Origin: Diabrotica undecimpunctata
Lineage: Eukaryota > Arthropoda > Insecta > Coleoptera > Chrysomelidae
Assembly: GCF_040954645.1 (NCBI RefSeq)
Contig: NC_092806.1
Coordinates: 80,076,641 to 80,140,640 of the forward strand
Length of the DNA: 64,000 bases
Direction of reading: 5' to 3'
Under the pieces are notes generated by a model. That model was not told where the DNA came from and ran no database searches. It saw only the letters and a program-made list of their open reading frames with translations. The translations under genes and the position numbers were made by a program. This document shows, piece by piece, positions 35,443-43,498 of this stretch (its first letter is position 1; every line of letters begins with the position of its first letter).

Positions 35443-37692
35443 CTACCTCTCTTTTTTTGCATTTGTCTGCAAATCTAATGCAGTGAGATAGTACTCGTTG
35501 CATTCTATTTAAATTTGAGAATCTTTCGCAGATGTCACTAATCTTGACGGTTGTGTTAGCTATTATTTCTATTCTCTTTTTCTCTTCGTCGGTATCCAAT
35601 CTCTCTGGTAATGGAAACCTAATATTTGTTTGATTTAGCCAGTTTGGCCCATTCCACCATAGGTCCATCCGCACTAAGTCCTTTGCTTTTATCCCTCTAG
35701 ATAAATAGTCTGCTGGGTTTTCTTTTGTACCTACTTTAAACCAGCGATCAGGTTGTATGGTCCTTGTTATTTCCGTTACTCTGTTCGCTATAAACGTTTT
35801 CCATCTATTTGGCTGTCCTTGTATCCACGCCAGAGTAATTGTGGAATCAGACCATGCATATATTTCCACATCACTGCGATTTAGCGCTTGAATTGTTCTT
35901 TTCATGAGTCTGCTAAGCAGCAATGCTGCACACAATTCTAACCTCGGCAGTGTTGTTAAACCTTTACTGGTGCAACTTTTATTTTGGCTACTATAAGGCT
36001 TGTTTTTACCTCAGGATATAATGTTCTAGTATATATTACTGCTCCGTATCCTTTCGTAGACGCATCAGCAAATCCATGCAATTCTATTTTCCTTGAATTG
36101 GTAAGATTATTCCACCTAGGTATTACTATCTCTTCGAGGTGTTTTAGCTGTGAGTAATACTCAATCCATCGTTTTTGATCAGAATTATCCAATTCTTTGT
36201 CCCAACTTATCCTTTTTTTCCACAAATCTTGTATGAATATTTTTGATTGCATTATCATTGGCGCAATCCATCCTAATGGGTCATATATTTTTGCTATTTC
36301 CGATAACACCAGCCTCTTTGTTATTTTTTTATGTTCGGTTATAGTTATTTTAAATGTAATTACATCTTCAACCGGTAACCAGTGGATCCCTAGCGTTTTA
36401 TGTATCTCTTCTGTGTCTAACGTTTTGAGATCCACACTTTTCAGATCCTCCGGTATGATTTCCATTAAATCTTGACTATTACTAAGCCATTTTCTTAATA
36501 CAAAACCCCCTTTTTTAAACATTTCTGTTAACTCTGTTTGAGCTTGTTGAGCTTCAGCCACCGTTTCTGATCCAGCTAGTACGTCGTCTACGTACATGTT
36601 GTGTTTAACAATTTCCGCAGCTAGTGGATATTTTAATTTCTCGTCATTACATAATTCCTGTATCGTTCTTAATGCAAGGTATGGCGCTGCCTTCGTACCG
36701 TATGTTACTGTTGACAACTGATACTCCTTTATTGGTTCTTTTACAGACTGTCTCCACAATATCTTCTGGTAAACTTGATCTTCTTCAGCTATCTTTATTT
36801 GCCTAAACATTTTCTCTAGATCTGCCGTGTATGCTATTTTGTACGACCTCCAATTTATTAATATATTTGTAAGATCTTGTTGCAAACGAGGTCCAGAGTG
36901 CATTACATCATTGAGGCTGATTCCTGTTGAACTTTTACTGAAAGCGTCAAACACGGCCCTGCATTTTGTTGTGATACTATCCTCTTTTATTACTGCATGA
37001 TGAGGAAGGTAATACTCTTGCTTATTTATAGTTTCGGTTTTATTCGATTTCATGTGACCTAAGTCTTCATATTCCTTCATAAATTTCCTGTACTCTTTTT
37101 CTAGATTTCTGTCTCTTTGAAATTTTTTCTCTAATTGCAGCAGTCTCGCATATGCTTGCTGTTTTGAGTCCCCTAATAGGCTTGTATTAGAATTAAAGGG
37201 TATTTTAACTTCAAATCTTCCTTCGTTATCCCTTTTTACTGTTCTTTTATAATATTCTTCACACTCTTTTTCTTCTACTGAAAGAGCATTGCTTTGATCT
37301 ACTTCTTCTAACTCCCAGTATTTTTTTATTTGTTCATCCATTTCTCGTCTAGATATCATGCTGACTACTTGTATATTAGGGATATTCTCTTGCTGTGCTA
37401 TCCCTGACATTATCCAACCCAATTTTGTATTTTGGGTGAGCAAACCATCCTTTGTTCGATCTACTCCGTCCAGTAATATCAAACTATATTCTTTGGCTCC
37501 TAATAGAATATCTATTGAACCTGTTTTATTAAAATTTGGATCCGCCAGGACTAAGTTCCTATGGTTCCTTTCTATCTCCTTCTCCGGTAGATTTTTTGTT
37601 ATTTTTCGTAGTACAAGTGCTTCGATCTTCATTTGAAATTCATTTTCGAAATGTGCCTGTAAGTTTAATGTTACGCTCCAGTAGATAAGCAA
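35443..37692 (-). pseudogene. pol: BEL/Pao Pol: protease end, RT, RNase H
   Basis: 37692-35956 holds the end of the BEL protease domain (DILLGAKEYSLILLDG), a conserved linker (LGWIMSG), the RT palm with AYTADLEKMFRQI and the active site MYVDDVLAG, then RNase H with HGFADAS. 35935-35443 continues RNase H with YAWSDSTITLAWI and NPADYLSRG. A frameshift near 35940-35956 splits the two. These BEL-type motifs separate it from both gypsy elements in the window. The 5' part of pol and all of gag are lost. Confidence 0.88.
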
Positions 37693-37779
37693 GCGGGGTC
37701 CTGAATCACTTTGGTAACCTGTCCATCAGGGTCTCCGATGCGAAGCTATCGATGCCATGATTTGACCTTGGGGGTGTAC

Positions 37780-38170
37780 AAGAAGTACAAGAAGTGATCG
37801 ACAATGACCAGAGGGTTGTAAGAACTAGTCGCTTATCGCTTGATCTCTTCTTCTTCTCTCCCGAAGAAGTGATCGACAATGACCAGAGGGTCGTAAGAAC
37901 TAGTCGCTTATCTCTAGATCTTTTCTTCTTCTCAGCCGAAGAATTGTCACCTGCCTCACCTGTAATTACCTGTCCTGAAGAAGTGATCGCCGAACTAGTC
38001 GCTTATCTCTAGATCTCTTCTTCTTCTCAGCCGAAGAATTGTCACCTGCCTCACCTGTAATTACCTGTCCTGAAGAAGTGATCGCCAATGACCAGAGGGT
38101 AAGAAGTACAAGAAGTGATCGACAATGACCAGAGGGTTGTAAGAACTGGTCGCTTATCTCTAGATCTCTT
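37780..38170. repeat. Irregular minisatellite, about 75-bp units with longer variants
   Basis: Units begin GAAGTGATCGACAATGACC and continue AGAGGGTYGTAAGAACTAGTC, with starts near 37792, 37867, 37978, 38080 and 38111. Some units carry an extra block (GAATTGTCACCTGCCTCACC...). The 72-codon open frame inside is only repeat. It lies directly at the broken 5' end of the BEL element. Confidence 0.85.
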
Positions 38171-38185
38171 CTTCTTTCCCTCTAA

Positions 38186-38263
38186 TAGACCACCCTGTAT
38201 GAGGAGTGTAAAACTTATCGCTTCATCTCCTCTTCTTTTTGTTAAATTTGTACAGGGTGATCG
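38186..38263. repeat. Short element with CACCCTGTA inverted ends
   Basis: GACCACCCTGTA and TACAGGGTGATC form 12-bp inverted ends 78 bp apart. This may be a small MITE; no target duplication is clear. Confidence 0.3.
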
Positions 38264-38526
38264 AAAAAATAAATTTGTATTGAGACTTGGAAATATTTTA
38301 GGTGTTGTTGCGTTAAAAATTTTTTTTGTGTACGATGCTTGCTTAGATATATCTGTATAGCCTGCCTAGCCTAGCCTGCCTAGTCTTATCTTTACTTTTG
38401 AAACTTGTAGGAAAAGGAAAAATAACTATGTATCACATAAATGCTTTATTGTGTATATATATTTTAATGATATATGTGGGTAAATAAAGATGTAAATAAA
38501 ACAATATTAGATTGATACTATAAATT

Positions 38527-38793
38527 TTATTTGTTTTGAAACAAGTTATTTATCTGATTAAAAATATACACTCTACTGTTATAATGTATATTTTTCTTAA
38601 CCTGTCGATAATAGTCCCTCGTCACAGAATCCATGTAACTCGCCGTCACCAAGTTATCATGATGTGAAGAATGACCCCGTAATATTTGGGAATCGTACCG
38701 GTCCTTGTACCTGACCACTTCATTGGATACGATTCCATCCCTGATCTTCTGGAGGGATTCGCGGTTCTTTGGAATTACATGGTCTAAAGGCTG
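38527..38793 (-). CDS. Unrecognised terminal exon (hypothetical)
   Basis: The minus-strand frame is open from a TTTTGATTTCAG acceptor-like site just above 38793 to a stop at 38527, 88 codons. It has a coherent polar composition (DHVIPKNRESL, RYKDRYDSQIL, HSSHHDNLV). I do not recognise the family. It could be a 3' exon of a host gene or a Polinton cargo gene. Another open stretch with an acceptor lies upstream at 39103-38859. Confidence 0.3.
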   Translation of the reverse strand, partial: QPLDHVIPKNRESLQKIRDGIVSNEVVRYKDRYDSQILRGHSSHHDNLVTASYMDSVTRDYYRQVKKNIHYNSRVYIFNQINNLFQNK

Positions 38794-38858
38794 AAATCAA
38801 AACATAAAAATAATTAATTAAGAAATATTTGTTTTACAAATACTACTACCTTTGTGTG

Positions 38859-39103
38859 TTATGATTTAGGCATGGTTTCGAAACAATACAAGTCAGGTAA
38901 TATGGCTCCATGCATCTCTAAAGAAGATTGACAAAAACAAAAGAATTTTTTACAGTTTTCACACCATAACGTTCCATACATTTTGATGATAGAAGTAGTA
39001 GGTTGGGTGTATGGTATTATTTTTCTTCTTGTATTAGATTGTAATTTTATAAATCTTTTTTGGTCGGTAAAAACTTTTTCCCATGACAATTTACTTTTCT
39101 AAA
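38859..39103 (-). CDS. Unrecognised exon-like frame with Cys cluster
   Basis: Starts after a T-rich TTTCTTTAG acceptor-like site at about 39104 and ends at a stop at 38859. It contains WCENCKKFFCFC. A GT donor inside (near ACTTGTATTG) could link it to the exon below, but the consensus is weak. The function is unknown. Confidence 0.25.
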
Positions 39104-39319
39104 GAAAAAAAAACAGCTTTAATTACCGATATATTTTTTAAGTTATATGTGAAATAATTTACCACACCATAGAGGACCCATTTTAATTTGTAGATTAATC
39201 GGTTAAAGAAAACCTGATGTACAAAAATAGAAAGATAATTTAAAAAACAAACTTTTATTTATTACCAAAATAATAAATAAAGAATAAGGAACTTTTTTAT
39301 TATCAAACGTATTTAAGAA

Positions 39320-40404
39320 TTATTTATCATTGAAACCCCATGGTAAAGTGTCAGTGCTTAAAAAATTAACCATTCTTTTATCATCATATGGACTAAGTGC
39401 AACTTTTCTTTGAGTTATTGTATAGACGTCATGTTTTTTGGAGACAATAGAATTTTGGGAAACCTCTACAATTGTTTTTTTAAATAAACTTTTATAATAA
39501 TCTTCATAAGTTAGTTCCTTTAAAGCTGATTTCTTAATTCCTTTTGCTTTTTTAATTTCCTGATCCTGATTTAAAGTTTTATCGTGTACATTTTTGAGCG
39601 CAATCCTATAAAATGTGTCATAATTTGACCTTTGTTTTCATCTTTCATCAAGCCCAATACTTTTTTATTCCTTAAGGGAATGTTATAGACATTATTTTCA
39701 GTGTACTCTGATGTGTCAAACTTATGAATATCCTCTTTAATATGAGCATATATATCATCAACATAAAACTGATATATTAAACTATCTGTGTCAGTGTATA
39801 ATAACTTGGCTTTATCTTGAAATTTTTTTTTAATATAATCATAATGGAAGTCATACAAAATTGTTTTCGAAATATCTAAAATACACATCCCAATGTAAAT
39901 AGGTTTGTTAAAATTAATTTTCTGTTTTTGCATTTCAATTATTACCATATTTTCATCAAATATGGTACAACTATGAAAATTCGGTTGGGAAATGTAATAG
40001 TTAGCACCGTATTTACCACCCAGTTTGTTTACAATTTTTATATCCTTATATTTACGTACATTCTCTATACTTTTCCCATACGGAGCGTTTATAAAAAGTT
40101 TGAATAAATTTTTTTCAAATTCATTTTTGCTCTCTTTTCTGTATTCAATGTTTAAGTCAATATATTTCTTTAACCAAGGTGATTGTTTAAATTTTAGGCA
40201 TCGATGAATCTTAGCAAGCTTCAGTCCCAAGCTAATAACTTGTTTTAAATACATATAATGAATAATAACATACTTCTTTTTATCATACAATGTCGTTAAG
40301 AGTTTTTTAATGGTAGAATTAGAAGTTGGTGGAGTTATGTGTTCTGGACACAATGGCAAATCTTTGTGTGAATTAAAAAGTTCTTTTGGATACTCAAGGT
40401 CCAC
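39320..40404 (-). pseudogene. polB: Polinton protein-primed DNA polymerase B, C-terminal part
   Basis: The fragment starts at an inverted breakpoint near 40404. Visible are the template-binding block around [15 protein letters not shown] (motif B type) and the catalytic YTDTDSLIY (motif C). Similarity to the C-terminal tail continues in another frame from about 39577 to a stop at 39320, ending TLPWGF, so one frameshift splits it near 39577. The exonuclease and N-terminal domains are absent. It would replicate the element from a protein primer; this copy cannot. Confidence 0.85.
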
Positions 40405-40405
40405 T

Positions 40406-40507
40406 AAATCACATCCATGTTTTCAACATAACAATGAAAATTTACAATGTGCTCTAAACAATGTATTTAATATTCATTATTGGTATAAATATTGTAGAAA
40501 GTGTTGA
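40406..40507 (+). pseudogene. Tail of the exonuclease-like Polinton protein, copy at breakpoint
   Basis: [20 protein letters not shown] and the codons that follow match the end of the protein part of 58651-57797, here on the opposite strand, and stop with TGA at 40505-40507. Everything upstream is replaced by the DNA polymerase fragment. This marks the left edge of the inverted block. Confidence 0.75.
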
Positions 40508-40586
40508 CAATAAAAAAATAAAAATTAAAAATAGTCTTTTATTAATAGATACACACAAGACATTTATTTTTAAATTGATACCAGAC

Positions 40587-41276
40587 ATGAAGCTTGTAAA
40601 ACAAAAGACTACGCTTGATGTGGAGAATAATTTATTGGAACCAATTGAGAATAAGTTTAAAAAGCATGGAGTTTTGTTCCCTTCAACTATTCGATGTCTT
40701 ATAGTTGGCCATTCAAATTGTGGTAAGACCAATGTGATGATAAGTCTATTGGAACATGCTAATGGATTAAAATTTGAAAATGTGTATATTTACTCAAAAT
40801 CATTAATGCAACCAAAGTACAAATATTTAGAAACTTTGCTAGAACCAATTAAAGGAATAAGATATTATACTTACAGTGGAAGTACGGATATAATGCACCC
40901 ATCTGAAGCGAAGCCCAATTCAATTTTTATCTTTGATGATGTTGCTTGTGACAACCAAGATGTTATTCGAGAATACTTTAGCATGTCTCGACATTCTCAG
41001 GTGGATCCATTTTATTTGAGTCAGAGTTATGCAAAAATACCTAAACACCTTATAAGAGACAATGCAAATATTTTAATTGTATTCAAACAAGACGATTTAA
41101 ACCTAAAACACATTTACAATGACCACGTCGGAACAGATATGACTTTTGAAGATTTAAAAAAAATATGTTCGATATGCTGGAAAGAGAATTATGGATTCTT
41201 ATCAATTTTTAAAGACAGTGAAATAAAGAATGGTCGATATAGAAAAAAAATTGATCAATATTTTTTATTAGAATAA
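40587..41276 (+). CDS. Polinton packaging ATPase (FtsK/HerA type), full-length copy
   Basis: 229 residues from the ATG at 40587 (MKLVKQKTTLDV). Walker A is LIVGHSNCGKTN near residue 40 and Walker B is IFIFDDVAC near 112; a conserved YLSQSYAKIPKHLIRDN follows (sensor/arginine-type region). It would pump the element's DNA into a capsid. The length fits Polinton ATPases. The second Walker A residue is His here but Pro in the inverted copy at 57.9 kb. The stop overlaps an AATAAA poly(A) signal. An exonuclease-like tail lies just upstream on the same strand. This is the only copy in the array with its Walker A. Confidence 0.85.
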   Translation: MKLVKQKTTLDVENNLLEPIENKFKKHGVLFPSTIRCLIVGHSNCGKTNVMISLLEHANGLKFENVYIYSKSLMQPKYKYLETLLEPIKGIRYYTYSGSTDIMHPSEAKPNSIFIFDDVACDNQDVIREYFSMSRHSQVDPFYLSQSYAKIPKHLIRDNANILIVFKQDDLNLKHIYNDHVGTDMTFEDLKKICSICWKENYGFLSIFKDSEIKNGRYRKKIDQYFLLE

Positions 41277-41475
41277 AAGTTGTAAGTAATAAATAAATAA
41301 AGAGATATTATTAAAAAGTATTTTATTATAATCTATAAAAATATATACACAGATATACATACAAAAATATTTTCCTCTCGCTCAATCTTCATTCCAATAC
41401 CAACACATATCTGAAATGAAATATATACTAGTTACCATTTTTTCTAGTGGGAAGCAGAAAGCACTTACTTGTTTA

Positions 41476-42233
41476 TTATGTCCTTTGACTTAGAAAATGA
41501 TCTATATTCAGATCATCCTCATCACATTCTTCTTCTATATGTACTATTATACTTGGAGGAGGAGGAACCGTTCTTTGCTTCTTGCTTGATGTTGAGGCAA
41601 GAGCCTCATTCGGTGCCTCTTGTATGTATAGTGGTCTCTTCAACCCAAGTTGCTTTTGGACTTGTTGATGTCGCTCAAACTCTTCCAATTCATCGTCCAA
41701 CAAGTTAAATCTGTATCGTTTTATGACATTCTCTAAAATTTGGAATTCTTGCTCTGTCTTTACTTTGGTCCTCATATACCGAACCGGAAGATTCCCAAAT
41801 TTCTTTTTAAGACTTTTGCTATTGGGTGTATAGCTGAGACTCACAAATATTTTACTTCCCTTAAGAGACACCTCTTTGACACCATATCTAAAATTTAACG
41901 AAATTAAACAATCATAAATAAAAATGTTATTAAAATACGATCATTAGAATAAAAAATACATAGATAGAATATAGAAAAAAGAAATGAGATAAATTAATAA
42001 AATATCAAGAGGTAAAACAAAACAAAATAAAATTATGTATAAAATTATTATAAATATTTAGATAAACAATAAAATCAAATGCAAAAATGGTGAAATAAAC
42101 AAGGAAAAAAGTGTATAAATAATAAACTCAATACTTACACAAATAATTCCTTTATAATAAGGAAAGCCGTTTCAATAGGAAAATGAACCGGATCTTCAGT
42201 TAAAATTACCAACTGATAGGGTACTGTTGCCAT
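41476..42233 (-). CDS. Two-exon Polinton gene, 168-aa protein, copy 1
   Basis: Exon 1 runs 42233-42139 (ATG, MATVPYQLVILTEDP) and exon 2 runs 41887-41476, with a 251-bp GT-AG intron (GTAAGT donor, TTTTAG acceptor) joining in phase. The N-terminal half looks globular (GSKIFVSLSYTPNSKSLKKK), then come a charged helical region and a Pro-rich, acidic C-terminus. I do not recognise the family. The gene and its splice sites are kept in copies 2 and 3, and exon 2 in copy 4. A TATAAA (minus strand, 42300-42295) lies 62 nt upstream of the ATG. Confidence 0.65.
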
Positions 42234-42294
42234 TCTTGATGTTTGTTCACTGCTTGCTACTTACAATTGGATTAGTCTTAAACGACTGTCTGTA

Positions 42295-42300
42295 TTTATA
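42295..42300 (-). promoter_or_regulatory. TATA box for the 168-aa gene
   Basis: TATAAA on the minus strand, about 62 nt before the ATG at 42233; the same TATTTATAAC context occurs in the other array copies. Confidence 0.5.
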
Positions 42301-42349
42301 ACAAGAAACTGATAGAAAAAAACAATTTAACATTAAACTGATTTTGTAA

Positions 42350-42800
42350 TTTTAAAACATTGCAAATAACTTATTTACATCAGAGTTAACCTTTTTGACC
42401 CATAAAAATGCAGTCACGTTGAACAACATCTTATTTGCGTCAGATTTGATCTTTTGACCCATAAAAATGCAGTCACATTGAATAACAACTTATCTGCATC
42501 AGATTTGATCTTTCTGACCTCTAAAAATACAATCACGTTTAATAACAACTAGTTTGCAGAATTATTGATAAATTTAAACTTTTTCAACTTGCGTTCAACT
42601 TGCAGTCACGTTGAACAACATCTTATTTGCGTCAGATTTGATCTTTTGACCCATAAAAATGCAGTCACATTGAATAACAACTTATCTGCATCAGATTTGA
42701 TCTTTCTGACCTCTAAAAATACAATCACGTTTAATAACAACTAGTTTGCAGAATTATTGATAAATTTAAACTTTTTCATCCTAAAATATAATCACGTTGA
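42350..42800. repeat. About 60-bp tandem repeats between divergent genes
   Basis: Units share TCAGATTTGATCTTT, TGACCCATAAAAATGCAGTC and AC.TTGAA.AACA. Copy 1 has an extra roughly 180-bp duplication (42592-42775 repeats 42410-42590) not present in copies 2 and 3 (53000-53260, 55560-55800). The position between two divergent TATA boxes suggests promoter elements. Confidence 0.8.
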
Positions 42801-42847
42801 ATAACAAGTTACAGAAATACGTCAATTGATTTTTTTTACTGGATAAG

Positions 42848-42853
42848 TATAAA
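42848..42853 (+). promoter_or_regulatory. TATA box for the coiled-coil gene
   Basis: TATAAA in GGATAAGTATAAATTGG, about 86 nt before the ATG at 42939; conserved in the other copies. Confidence 0.5.
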
Positions 42854-42938
42854 TTGGAGAGCATCCTAATATTTGGATTTTATTTGTGCATTCGAGAGTT
42901 ACCAAGTTAAGTTGAACCAGTTACTAGTGAAAAAAAAA

Positions 42939-43498
42939 ATGAGTCAGCAAGTAGTCGATGAACTTTCCAACCAGATTGTAGAGAAGATGGAATCGGTAAG
43001 TAGATTAATTAAGAGAAAATCTGATTTACGAAACGTAATAAGATATTTGAAAAAACAAATTTTTATTTTGAATAAATGTTTAAAGAATAGGGTTTCTTGT
43101 GTTAAAAATTTTCACTATATAGAAGCAAATTTAACTATTCTTAAAACATATCTTGAAAACTTTAAGAACAGACTAAATGCTAGAAAAACTCTTAAAGGTG
43201 TTTATTGTGGCAGGATGTGGAATCTTGTTTTAATAGTAGAATAAGAACAGGGCTAGTAGTCAATTTAAAATATAAAGAACCCAAAATATTTTTGGAAAAA
43301 GCTTTTAGGAGTTTTTCAATTTAAATTAGAAAAAGTTTGTTGTCGTGTCTTTTAAAAGTTAATTTGATTTTATATGGTGTTTTTATCAAACCACAAAATG
43401 GTGAAACCTCTATTAAACATTTTTCAACCAAAAATGTAACAATTGACCAAAATACAGACCTCAAGGATTGGTATAAAATTAATTGTATTAATGTGATT
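42939..43498 (+). pseudogene. Coiled-coil Polinton gene, copy 1, frameshifted
   Basis: The ATG at 42939 starts MSQQVVDELSNQIVEKMES, followed by a Lys/Leu/Ile-rich helix with heptad spacing. Relative to copies 2 and 3, one A is missing near 43195 (AAAGGTG against AAAAGGTG), which shifts the frame to an early stop near 43244. The region on to 43498 matches the other copies up to the RTE insertion. Function unknown; coiled coils suggest an oligomer. Confidence 0.6.

Larger units (their letters stand above)
26734..37692 (-). mobile_element. BEL/Pao retroelement with envelope-like gene, split by gypsy
   Basis: Minus strand: part of protease, RT and RNase H (37692-35443), interruption by a gypsy element (35438-29919), then integrase (29913-28524) and an envelope-like region (28523-26734). 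The reading frame resumes across the inserted element, and the 5-bp duplication TGTTC flanks it. Gag and the 5' LTR are missing: the frame starts abruptly at 37692 beside a minisatellite. This is an old endogenous copy. Confidence 0.88.

Noticed and set aside
37794..38012. 72-codon open frame
   Set aside because: It consists only of minisatellite units.
41469..41708. Plus-strand 79-codon frame repeated in four array units
   Set aside because: It is the antisense of exon 2 of the 168-aa gene; the repetition comes from the tandem array.
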